Shown: positions 35,088 to 43,214 of the stretch, one piece after another
Position numbering within the stretch: position 1 is the stretch's first letter
Layout of the letters: each line of letters opens with the position of its first letter
From: Nitrobacteraceae bacterium AZCC 1564
GTDB lineage: Bacteria > Pseudomonadota > Alphaproteobacteria > Rhizobiales > Xanthobacteraceae
Length of the DNA: 64,000 nt
Reading direction: 5' to 3'
Assembly: GCA_036924835.1 (NCBI GenBank)
Contig: JBAGRR010000001.1
Coordinates: forward strand, 2,108,001-2,172,000
The notes under the pieces: model-generated
The model's database searches: none
What the model was told of the DNA's origin: nothing
The model's input: the letters and a program-made list of their open reading frames with translations, nothing else
Made by a program: the position numbers and the translations under genes

Positions 35088-35699
35088 ATGCGCAAGGTCG
35101 ATCCGGTCAAACATGCGGAAAAGCGCCAGGAAATCCTGGAGGCGGCGGCGCGATGCTTTGCCCGCGACGGTTTTCATGGCGCGACCACGGCCGCGATCTG
35201 CGCCGAGGCCGGCATAAGTCCCGGTCACCTCTATCATTACTTCGCCAGCAAGGAGGCGATCATCGCCGCAATGGCAGACGCCAATCTCGAGAGAGCCGCA
35301 AAGAGGCTTGGTGACATCGCGGAGGGTTCGAACATTATCGCCACCCTCGCCGCCGAGGTGGAGCAGACCAAGCCACGTCACTTACGCACTCAAAGGCCGA
35401 TGCTGCTGGAGATGCTCGCAGAAGCCGGACGCAATCCTGCAGTTGGTGAGATCGTGCACAAACATAGCAAGGGAATGCGTCATCTTCTCGCCGATCTCTT
35501 GCGCAAGGGACAGAATGCCGGCGAAGTCGACTCATCACTTGATGCGGACCTCGTCGCGGCCATTCTGATGAGTGTGGTTGATGGCTCGAAGATCCTCGCG
35601 GTCCGCGATCCAAAGCTGGACAAGAGCAAAACGATGGACCTGCTCAAGACCATGATCGCTCGGTTCCTGGCGCCGCAAGGAGCGACATCAAGTCAGTAA
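35088..35699 (+). CDS. TetR-family transcriptional repressor of the MATE exporter
   Basis: 203 residues. The N-terminal helix-turn-helix is clear: ILEAAARCFARDGFHGATTAAICAEAGISPGHLYHYFASKEAII. The C-terminal ligand-binding part (about 60-190) is all-helical, with QRPMLLEMLAEAGRNPAVGEIV. It is divergent from the MATE gene with two candidate operators between, and should bind both to control exporter and itself. The family is usually induced by the exported compound. The gene ends 14 bp before the convergent lytic transglycosylase gene, so no separate terminator is visible. Confidence 0.9.
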   Translation: MRKVDPVKHAEKRQEILEAAARCFARDGFHGATTAAICAEAGISPGHLYHYFASKEAIIAAMADANLERAAKRLGDIAEGSNIIATLAAEVEQTKPRHLRTQRPMLLEMLAEAGRNPAVGEIVHKHSKGMRHLLADLLRKGQNAGEVDSSLDADLVAAILMSVVDGSKILAVRDPKLDKSKTMDLLKTMIARFLAPQGATSSQ

Positions 35700-35713
35700 C
35701 TGTAGCGGCAATT

Positions 35714-37117
35714 TCAACGCTGCCGCAGGCGGTCCAGAACGCCGGCCGATGCAAAGCCGTCCGCCGGTGCGCCGATGGAGGCCTGAAAGCTGCGCAAGGC
35801 CTGGCGAGTCTGTCCGCCGAGATTGCCGTCAGGTTCGCCGCGATAAAATCCGCGCTGCGCCAGCAATTCCTGTAACTCGAGCCGCTCCGCGCGCGACAGC
35901 ACGCGCTCCTGGCGCGGCCATGCCTGCACGAGCGGGCTGCCGCCGCGCAGGCGATCAGCGAAGTGACCGATGGCAAGCGCATAAGCCTCCGCCGGATTGT
36001 ACTTCGTGATGGCGCGGAAGTTACCGAGCATCAGAAAACCCGGGCCTTCAGCGCCTGCTGGCGCAAGCAAGAACGCCTTGTCATTGTTTCGCGGGAACGG
36101 TTTGCCGGCAGCGCGGCGGATACCAAGATGCTCCCACTGGGCAATCGTCATGACCTTTGAGCGGTCCGCAAGCATGTAGTTGAAGCCCGGCGGCACCTCG
36201 ACCTCGTAGCCCCACGTCTGACCCGGCACCCAGCCGTTCTTCCTGAACATGTTCGATGTGGAGGCCAGAATATCCGGCACGTCATCGACGATGTTGCGCC
36301 TGCCGTCGCGATCGAAGTCCACCGCAAAACGCTTGAATGCCGACGGCATGAACTGCGTCGCGCCGAACGCGCCCGCCCACGAGCCGCGCAACTGCTGCGG
36401 TGTCAGATCGCCGCGGTGGAGAATTTCGAGCGCGTCGAGAAACTCTTCCCTGAAATAGGCCTGACGGCGGCCGATGCAGGCGAGCGTCGCAGTCGAGTTC
36501 AGCACGCTGCGGTCGCCGCCCTGCGTCGAATAATTCGACTCGATGCCCCAGATCGCCGCGACGATATAGCGATCAACGCCATAGGCCTGCTCGACCGCAT
36601 CGAATGTGGCTTTGTATTTCGCCAGCATCTCACGGCCGCGGGCGAGACGCGTGTCATTGACCAGCACATCAAGATAGTCCCACACCGCCTTGGTGAATTC
36701 CGGCTGGGAATCCACCAGGTCCATGATGCGCAGGTCCGGCGAGAGGTCCGCAGTAAATCGCTGGAAGCTTTCCTGCGAGATGCCGCGGCGTGCTGCTTCC
36801 GGCCAGAACCCTGCGATGCATCGATCGAAATTCGCCGCCGCCTGCCGAATGGCACCGGCTGTCATCTCCGGATGGCCGGACGCGCCGTCCTCTCCGCTCC
36901 ACTCCTTTGCAGATCCCGCCTGGGCCGTGCGACGCGGCTGCGCGGCTGGTCGCGCGGTGCCCTCGCGCTGCGTGATCGAGCCGGTGATATCGCTGTTAGA
37001 CGGGGCGGGACCACCGCTGGCTATCATACATGCGGATACCGACACTGCCAGCACGCCCAGCACCAGCATTGTTGCACCCGCAGACAATTTTCTGCCGATT
37101 ATTTCAGAAACCCGCAT
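35714..37117 (-). CDS. MltB-type lytic murein transglycosylase lipoprotein
   Basis: 467 residues. A lipoprotein signal ends VSVSAC (Cys30), so it should be anchored in the outer membrane. The catalytic domain (about 85-370) has the Glu in AAIWGIESNYSTQGG, then LNSTATLACIGRRQAYFREEF and GAFGATQFMPSAF, the MltB blocks. A C-terminal peptidoglycan-binding domain (about 405-465) shows LLAQRGFYRGEPDGNLG and QTRQALRSFQ. It cleaves murein glycan to 1,6-anhydroMurNAc ends for wall remodelling. It is convergent with the TetR gene and stands alone; the upstream neighbour on the same strand starts 1.1 kb away. Confidence 0.93.
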   Translation of the reverse strand: MRVSEIIGRKLSAGATMLVLGVLAVSVSACMIASGGPAPSNSDITGSITQREGTARPAAQPRRTAQAGSAKEWSGEDGASGHPEMTAGAIRQAAANFDRCIAGFWPEAARRGISQESFQRFTADLSPDLRIMDLVDSQPEFTKAVWDYLDVLVNDTRLARGREMLAKYKATFDAVEQAYGVDRYIVAAIWGIESNYSTQGGDRSVLNSTATLACIGRRQAYFREEFLDALEILHRGDLTPQQLRGSWAGAFGATQFMPSAFKRFAVDFDRDGRRNIVDDVPDILASTSNMFRKNGWVPGQTWGYEVEVPPGFNYMLADRSKVMTIAQWEHLGIRRAAGKPFPRNNDKAFLLAPAGAEGPGFLMLGNFRAITKYNPAEAYALAIGHFADRLRGGSPLVQAWPRQERVLSRAERLELQELLAQRGFYRGEPDGNLGGQTRQALRSFQASIGAPADGFASAGVLDRLRQR

Positions 37118-37258
37118 GTCGGCCCGTATCCCCGGAAAATGCCCCAGCGACTACAAGGCCCAGACGGGGTTTCCACCATCTTAACAGGTGTGCACTTTTT
37201 CACGTCCAATCAATGACGGCGGCCACCGCAAAATCGCCACCGCCATTTTACGCCCCTG

Positions 37259-38284
37259 TCACACAGCGGGCGGATTGCGTTCCAGAATCGTGGTCCGCTG
37301 GTGCCAATAGGGATAAGGCAGCGTGACCTTGCTGGCCTCATCGAGTTTTGCGACCTGCTCCTTGGTCAAATTCCAGCCGATCGCACCGAGGTTCTGCCTC
37401 AGCTGCTCCTCGTTGCGTGCGCCGACGATCACGGTCGACACAGTCGGCCGTTGAAGGACCCAATTCAGGGCGATCTGCGGCACGGTCTTGCCGGTCTCCT
37501 TGGCGGTCTCATCGAGGGCATCGACCACGCGGTAAACATGTTCATCAGGCACCGGCGGGCCGATCTCCGACGTGCTCGGAAGGCGGCTAACCTCCGGCCG
37601 CGGCTGGCCGCGCCTGATCTTGCCGGTGAGACGGCCCCAGCCCAGCGGAGACCACACCACCGCGCCGATCCCTTGATCCTTTCCGAGCGGCATCAGCTCC
37701 CACTCATAGTCGCGGCCGATCAACGAATAGTAGGTCTGGTTGGCGACGTAACGCGGATAGCCGTATTTGTCGGCAACAGCGAGGGACTTCATCAGATGCC
37801 AGCCGGAGAAATTCGATGCGCCGACGTAGCGGATCTTGCCGGCGTGCACGAGCGTATCGAGGGTCGATAGCACCTCTTCCGGCGGGGTCATGGCATCGAA
37901 GCCGTGAAGCTGAAACAGATCGATATAGTCCGTGCCCAGCCGCTTGAGCGATCCTTCTACCGCTGAGATCAAATGATAGCGCGACGAGCCGACGTCGTTC
38001 GGCCCATCGCTAGACCGAAACGTGGCCTTGGTTGAGATCAGCGCCTTGTCGCGCCGGCCCTTCAGCGCCTCGCCCAGCACGCGCTCAGATTCACCAAGCG
38101 AATACACGTCCGCGGTATCGAACATCGATACGCCTGCATCGAAGCAGATATCGAGCAGCCGGCGAGCTTCGGTCGCATCGGTCTTTCCCCAGCCGGCCAG
38201 GCGGCCCACGCCGCCGAATGTGCCTGTCCCGAACGACAGTGCGGGGACCGTGAGGCCCGAGGCCCCGAGGCGTCGGTATTCCAT
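37259..38284 (-). CDS. Aldo/keto reductase
   Basis: 341 residues from ATG 38284, with AGGAG eight bases upstream; the frame is open 33 bp further but without support. The TIM-barrel AKR signatures are present: MFDTADVYSLGESERVLGEAL (Asp and Tyr of the tetrad), LISTKATF (Lys), and DLFQLHGFDAMTPPEEVL (His). The NADPH-binding end has VIVGARNEEQLRQNLGAI. It reduces aldehydes or ketones with NADPH; the branch resembles YghZ/YajO-like enzymes of wide specificity. No operon partner: galU diverges from it across 326 bp. Confidence 0.9.
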   Translation of the reverse strand: MEYRRLGASGLTVPALSFGTGTFGGVGRLAGWGKTDATEARRLLDICFDAGVSMFDTADVYSLGESERVLGEALKGRRDKALISTKATFRSSDGPNDVGSSRYHLISAVEGSLKRLGTDYIDLFQLHGFDAMTPPEEVLSTLDTLVHAGKIRYVGASNFSGWHLMKSLAVADKYGYPRYVANQTYYSLIGRDYEWELMPLGKDQGIGAVVWSPLGWGRLTGKIRRGQPRPEVSRLPSTSEIGPPVPDEHVYRVVDALDETAKETGKTVPQIALNWVLQRPTVSTVIVGARNEEQLRQNLGAIGWNLTKEQVAKLDEASKVTLPYPYWHQRTTILERNPPAV

Positions 38285-38610
38285 TCGTTTGCTCCTGAAT
38301 GATGCGAGCGGTTGCAACTCCCGCGCAGAGCCAGAGGCGCGTCAAAGCGAGATTAAGCAGAGCCTACTTTTCACACCAGACAACCAAACGGCAAGGGTGG
38401 TGCGCCTCGCGTTTTATCCGCAAGGCCGATCGCGATGCCCGCTTCCGGCCCATGATCGCGGAAACCACGATCACAACATCCGCCGTTTTGCGCCTTTGTT
38501 CTACCCGCCAAACGCGCTACCAACGGAACATAGTCAGCCCCAGAATTTTAAACGTTAACCATTTGGATACCTGCCCCTTTGTCCTCTCTCACGCCAAACA
38601 AAAGAGCCTC
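38285..38610. other. 326-bp divergent intergenic region before galU
   Basis: No gene is seen. A TTAACCAT (38555-38562), preceded three bases earlier by TTAA (38548-38551), resembles CtrA half-sites of alphaproteobacteria, although the usual spacing of seven is not met. It sits 49 bp upstream of the galU start. No CTAG element is present. Confidence 0.3.
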
Positions 38611-39483
38611 ATGAAAATCCGCAAAGCTGTCTTCCCGGTCGCCGGTCTCGGCACTCGCTTCCTCCCCGCCACCAAGGCTATGCCAAAGGAAATGCTCACG
38701 GTCGTCGACCGCCCGCTGATCCAGCACGTGGTGGACGAGGCGCTGGAAGCAGGTATCGAACACCTCGTTTTCGTCACCGGACGCAACAAGGGTGTCATCG
38801 AAGACCATTTCGACCGCCCCTACGAGCTTGAAGATACGCTGAAGGAGCGCAACAAGCTCAAAGAAATGCACATCCTCGAGCGCGACCAGCCGGAAGCGGG
38901 CTCGACGTCGTTCACGCGCCAGCAGGCGCCGCTCGGCCTTGGTCACGCGGTCTGGTGCGCGCGGGATATCGTCGGCAACGAACCGTTCGCCGTGCTGCTG
39001 CCGGACGTGCTGGTGAAGCATAAGCCGAGCGGCCTGAAACAGATGATCGACGCCGCAAACGCAGCCGGCGCCCAGAAGGCCAACATCGTGGCCGTGGAAG
39101 AAGTGCCGATGGATCAGGTGCACATGTACGGCGTGGTCGGCGTTGGCAAAGCCAAGGGCGACCTGTTCGAACTTGCCGGCATGGTGGAAAAGCCAAAGAA
39201 GGAAGTCGCGCCATCCAATCTCTCGATCACCGGGCGCTATATTCTGCAGCCGGAAATCTTCAAGGTGCTGGAGACCCAGGAGCGCGGTGCAGGCGGCGAG
39301 ATCCAGCTTACCGACGCCATGCTCGGGCTCGCCAAATCGCAGCCGTTCTACGGCTTCAAATTCAAGGGCAAGAGCTACGACTGCGGCTCGAAGTCCGGCT
39401 TCCTCGCCGCCAATATTGCCTATGCAATGGATCGCGACGATCTGCGCGATGACCTGCGCGAGGAAATGAAGAAGTATCTCTGA
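38611..39483 (+). CDS. galU: UTP-glucose-1-phosphate uridylyltransferase
   Basis: 290 residues from ATG 38611; the frame is open upstream through non-coding sequence. The N-terminal nucleotide-binding block FPVAGLGTRFLPATKAMPKEM is diagnostic, as are RPLIQHVVDEALEAGI, PLGLGHAVWCA, and the end GGEIQLTDAM and KGKSYDCGSKSGF. It makes UDP-glucose for LPS, exopolysaccharide and trehalose or cellulose synthesis in the cytoplasm. No operon partner is present. A weak hairpin (ATCGCCC 39536-39542 with GGGCGAT 39557-39563), without T-run, lies 53 bp after the stop. Confidence 0.96.
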   Translation: MKIRKAVFPVAGLGTRFLPATKAMPKEMLTVVDRPLIQHVVDEALEAGIEHLVFVTGRNKGVIEDHFDRPYELEDTLKERNKLKEMHILERDQPEAGSTSFTRQQAPLGLGHAVWCARDIVGNEPFAVLLPDVLVKHKPSGLKQMIDAANAAGAQKANIVAVEEVPMDQVHMYGVVGVGKAKGDLFELAGMVEKPKKEVAPSNLSITGRYILQPEIFKVLETQERGAGGEIQLTDAMLGLAKSQPFYGFKFKGKSYDCGSKSGFLAANIAYAMDRDDLRDDLREEMKKYL

Positions 39484-39711
39484 CCTTCCTGCGACGACCG
39501 AACGACTTCAGGTCTTGGCATACCTACGACGGTTGATCGCCCTTCGCTGATGCGATGGGCGATTGTCCCGTTTTGGACATAGGCTGGCCCCACCGCGACG
39601 ATTGATCGCTGCCGGCTACTTTATTCGCTCAGCCGCGCTCGTTTGTTGCTGGGGCGGCTTCGTCTCGCCTTGTTCCACCGGCCGCGTTTTCTGCACCGAC
39701 ACCTTGAGGAC

Positions 39712-39948
39712 GTTAGTGTCCCGAATCCGAAGTTCGCACGGGACTTGCGGCCTCCTCGGATGCGAACTTCAAGGGGACACTAGCGAGCCTATGATTTGAG
39801 TGCCGCTCTTGGATTTGAAGTTCTTCATCGAGCTTGCGGCTTCACTCGGAAGAACTTCAAATCCGCCGCACTCACGTGGTTCAGGTTCAGAGGTTCGCTG
39901 GAAGGACTCGCGGGAAAAATCGGGCGAACTTCTAAACCATCACACTAG
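39712..39948. repeat. CTAG hairpin element, copy E (three hairpins)
   Basis: Hairpin 1 (39712-39783) is a GTCC type with intact left arm GAATCCGAAGTTCGC and a shortened right arm (GCGAACTTCAAGG). Hairpin 2 (39798-39873) is a third type, GAGTGCCGC...GCCGCACTC, with a perfect 16-bp stem GGATTTGAAGTTCTTC (39811-39826 with 39849-39864). Hairpin 3 (about 39874-39948) is a GTGG type with stem GGTTCAGAGGTTCGC (39884-39898 with 39924-39938; two wobble-compatible changes), ending CACACTAG. The left end is GTTAG rather than CTAG. It lies 46 bp upstream of the HWE kinase start. Flanking 39484-39711 holds no clear gene. Confidence 0.9.
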
Positions 39949-39993
39949 TCTGCATTCCAATTTTGTGGAAAGCTCCGCTCAGGGTAGGTTGTC

Positions 39994-40929
39994 GTGAAGA
40001 GCTTGTGGCGTTCTCTATATCGGCGGATCGAACCCGGTTTTGCCGGCTCACTGGCGCTGGCACTGGTGTGTGTCGCTGTAGCTGTTGTCGCGCGCGTTCT
40101 GCTCGGCCTCATCGGCTCGACACTTTACTTCGCGACATTTTTTCCCGCGATTCTGATCTGCACGCTGATCGGCGGGCGCACGGCGGGATTGCTTGCGATT
40201 CCTCTCTCCATCGTCGCCGTATGGTGGGCGTTCATCCCGCCGGCCTACTCATTCGGCCCACTCACCTCGGTGCACCTCGCGAATATTACCCTGTTTGCGT
40301 TGTCGAGCCTGTTGGTGGTGTGGCTTGCCGTCAGACACCGGCGCACCGTGTTCGAATTACAGGATCGGGACAAACAACGCGATCTTCTGGTGCACGAGAT
40401 CGAACATCGCGGCAAGAATATGCTCGCCGTCATGACATCACTTGTGCAACAGACCGTGAAGGACAAGGATGAAGCCAATACGCTGATCAACCGCATGTGC
40501 ATCGCCGCGGACAATCGCGACCTGCTTCACGACCCGTCCGATAATGCAATGTCGCTGCGCGACCTGCTGACAGCGACGGTTTGCGAACCCTACGGCCAAA
40601 ATCGCGTCGTTCTGACCGGTCCCGATGTACGCTTGAACGGACGCGAGGCGCGCAGCCTGCGCATCGTGTTTCACGAGATGGCGACCAACGCGGTGAAATA
40701 CGGCGCGTTGTCCGAGCCCAATGGCCGCATCAGTATCGACTGGTCGATCGACGGCGACAGGCTTGCCATCGTCTGGTGCGAACGCGATGGACCAAAGGTC
40801 TCAGCGCCGAGCAAATTCAATTTTGGCTCCAAGCTAATCAACGTCACGCTCAAGCAGATGAACGCCGAACTGGAGCCGACATTTGCCGAGACGGGATATT
40901 GTTACCGAATTAGGTTTGCGTTGGGGTGA
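39994..40929 (+). CDS. HWE-family sensor histidine kinase with DUF4118-like membrane domain
   Basis: 311 residues, GTG start. The N-terminal part (about 15-115) has four hydrophobic segments in the DUF4118 (KdpD-like) style, including LYFATFFPAILICTLIGGRTAG and ALLSSLLVVWLAVRH-like helix 4. The kinase region has phosphoacceptor His in LLVHEIEHRGKNMLAVM, an N-box in VFHEMATNAVKYGALSEP, and the W-x-E of the HWE family in IVWCERDGP. The glycine-rich end is short (FGSKLINVTLKQM). It signals an unknown membrane stimulus; no response regulator gene is adjacent. Element E ends 46 bp upstream. Confidence 0.88.
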   Translation: MKSLWRSLYRRIEPGFAGSLALALVCVAVAVVARVLLGLIGSTLYFATFFPAILICTLIGGRTAGLLAIPLSIVAVWWAFIPPAYSFGPLTSVHLANITLFALSSLLVVWLAVRHRRTVFELQDRDKQRDLLVHEIEHRGKNMLAVMTSLVQQTVKDKDEANTLINRMCIAADNRDLLHDPSDNAMSLRDLLTATVCEPYGQNRVVLTGPDVRLNGREARSLRIVFHEMATNAVKYGALSEPNGRISIDWSIDGDRLAIVWCERDGPKVSAPSKFNFGSKLINVTLKQMNAELEPTFAETGYCYRIRFALG

Positions 40930-41065
40930 TGCAGCGCTGGGCTGCTTAAAATTATCCAACCGTCATCGACCGGACATCGTCAACATGCGGCGCAGCAGGG
41001 ACGAGGATTTACGAGGTTCAGTGTATGATTTACTTCTTAATCGTGAGATCAAAAATTAATTCTCT

Positions 41066-42242
41066 CTAAGAGGTTCGTCTTCGAAAGCTCCGAGCGACCT
41101 TTTTGTCGTCGTCTACGAGAAATCTAAGTATTTCCTCGCGGTATTGCTGAATATAAAATGATCGAGAAGAGTACAACTTTTCCAGGATTACCTCCCTGAT
41201 GGGCCTATGTTTTCCGAGATGCTTCGCAAGATAATAAAGCAAGGGTCCACGCCCGTGAGGATAAGCATCCCTCATAGCATTCTGTATCGTCTTCATGACA
41301 AGACCCCACGCGCTTTGACTCCCCATTGCAAAATTGATTCGAGGCAAGTTGCGCAATAAATCCACCAGAACTTTGGTCGCAAATTGCCCTCTATCTCTCC
41401 TATACGATCGTAGAATCGCCGCGCCGACGTAAGGATCCTTCAGCATCTCGTCGAGAACTATCGCGATGCGCTCTTCTTGACGACCTGCAGAACTGATTTC
41501 CCTCAGAATCTGCTCCAGGTAACTTTCGAGTTCATCGTCTCTTACACTCTGAGCTTCATTTTCTACTTCGTCTAAATCCTTTGCCGATCCAAACTCCATT
41601 TCTAGATTCCGAATTAACTGATCTGGATCAATCAGGGCATAATCCGATCGCTCTATAGCGGACAGATCTAAGCTAACCCGCCCGTTATCACTAATGTTTG
41701 CCGTCAGCATATGCTGCAAATTTAATATACGGGCGGCAGCTTCTCTGTTTGGCGCAGCTGCTAACAGATGTGACCAGAGCGACGCATGAAGTGCCGATCG
41801 CTGGTAGAACGCTTCAGCGGCCCGCTTGCCAGACTGCGCTAGAATTAATTGCTGCATCCGGATCAAGGCTTTTCGCTTTTCATTGGTTGTGCCAATCAAT
41901 TCAAATATCTGAAGGTTAATGGCGCTCTCAGCTGAGTGAGTCGCAGAGAAAGCTCGCAGGTACGGCTCTAACATTTTCAACGCCCCTATGTCCTCCAAGG
42001 AACACGTAAATTGGCTCTTCGCCAACGCCAGCTGTCGGACCGTCCAAAACCGTCTCTGAATCAGAAGCTTCACCCAACTCTTCGAATGAAACAATATACC
42101 GACCGAATTCATCCAATTTTTGGACAAAAGAACGAGATGGATCGCTTACGAGCGCAAAGATCGGTAACGCGAAACCTACATCCGAGAAGGCTTCAAATTT
42201 TGAAAACGCAACTACGCGAAATTTCTCTATCCTACTGGCCAT
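41066..42242 (-). CDS. Uncharacterised mostly helical protein of an AT-rich cassette, apparent frameshift
   Basis: Two overlapping frames appear to be one gene of about 391 residues. The 5' frame starts at ATG 42242 (MASRIEKFRVVAFSKF) and reads well to GVGEEPIYVF. The 3' frame reads well from LEDIGALKMLEPYLRAF to the end at 41066. Upstream of the switch the 3' frame is implausible (WVKLLIQRRFW), and past it the 5' frame soon stops. Dropping one C of TTCCTTGG (about 41995-42004) joins them as PIYVFLEDIGAL. The C-terminal half looks like HEAT-type helical repeats (LLYYLAKHLGKHRPIREVIL). No domain is recognised. It overlaps the upstream gene by 11 bp and shares its AT-rich composition. Confidence 0.55.
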
Positions 42243-43044
42243 CAAAAGTTCCCTGCTCTTCGTATCTTTTTCGAACAGCTACTTCCAGCAACGCGTGATA
42301 GTGTTCCGGGTGGCGTCCTGGAACGAACAGATAAGGAAGAATTTCGACCCCTTGGTCCGAGAGATCTTTAAGCCAAGGCGCTTTTTTTGTTTTGTCCCAT
42401 AAGGTATGCGGCACAACTACAGCATTTAAGTTTCCACTGAGCGGAACTGGCTCACCCAGAACTATTTCTATTGAGCAAATTCGGTCGTCAGGCTCGTTGC
42501 GTCCTGGGGATTTCAAGAGATTTAAGTACGCGCGCGCATGAAATTCCCACGGGTCCGCACCATTATCAGCGCTGACGACTTTCGTAAGATCTCCGTCAAA
42601 ATAGGAAATTTGAGAGCCAAAGGTTTTTGCAATTATCTTGTTTGGCCTCGAAGTATCATTTCCAAGAGAAAAATCTCGAGCATTCATCTCTTCTGACAAA
42701 TAATGCTTGTAGAGACGATTTTGGAACGCGCCCGTGTCAAACGCGTAAATTCCTTTCGCTTTGTCAATAAGCGCAGAGTCAAAAATGAAGCAGTAGGGAC
42801 AAGATGCCTCTACCTTAACAGCTCCGTCTCCTCCGATACGATATGCTGGGCGGCCGTAGAAAAAATACGCGAGTGGTTCGTTAAATACCTCACATTGCGT
42901 TGGCTCGATTGATCCTGTGTCGATAATGTCGTGCGCTGTTACCCCCTTTGTAATGTGAGTCAACGGCAATAATTTCCACTTCGGATCTTTTTGGCTATCG
43001 ATCCAATCGCGGAAAGCGCCGCGGCGCGGGAGTGATTTGGTCAT
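42232..43044 (-). CDS. Putative DarT/ADP-ribosyltransferase-like protein in an AT-rich cassette
   Basis: 270 residues from ATG 43044, chosen because AAAGG lies just upstream; the frame is open 45 bp further. WKLLPLTHITKGVTAHDIIDTG followed by YFFYGRPAYRIG recalls the HIT...FYFxxRSPM pattern of DarT and related ADP-ribosyltransferases. The later CSIEIVLGEPVPL and NAVVVPHTLW could be core strands of that fold. This is a distant resemblance by eye. It uses many TTA, AGA and ATA codons unlike its neighbours, which suggests acquisition by transfer. With the downstream overlapping gene it forms a two-gene unit that could be a toxin-antitoxin or phage-defence module. That role is inference. Confidence 0.6.
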   Translation of the reverse strand: MTKSLPRRGAFRDWIDSQKDPKWKLLPLTHITKGVTAHDIIDTGSIEPTQCEVFNEPLAYFFYGRPAYRIGGDGAVKVEASCPYCFIFDSALIDKAKGIYAFDTGAFQNRLYKHYLSEEMNARDFSLGNDTSRPNKIIAKTFGSQISYFDGDLTKVVSADNGADPWEFHARAYLNLLKSPGRNEPDDRICSIEIVLGEPVPLSGNLNAVVVPHTLWDKTKKAPWLKDLSDQGVEILPYLFVPGRHPEHYHALLEVAVRKRYEEQGTFDGQ

Positions 43045-43214
43045 ATTGCCTTTTAGAAATGTATGCGCCGCAACTACAAATGCCTGCATTTTGGATCGAA
43101 TGCATCGAGTTTAGTCAAGCGGCATTACAATGAATAGCCGGCGCAGATGCCTTCCATTCTTGATCCAAAACTTCGCGCGGCCGAATGCCTCCTTCGACGA
43201 CAGACGAAGAATCC

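Noticed and set aside
39563-39799. 78-residue plus-strand frame overlapping element E
   Set aside because: It runs into the hairpin repeat and has no protein character; it exists because the repeat lacks stops in that phase until its end.
40930-43214. Integrase, transposase or direct repeats bounding the AT-rich cassette
   Set aside because: None found. A weak GCGGCGCAG/GCCGGCGCAG similarity at about 40987 and 43138 is too short to call an attachment site.
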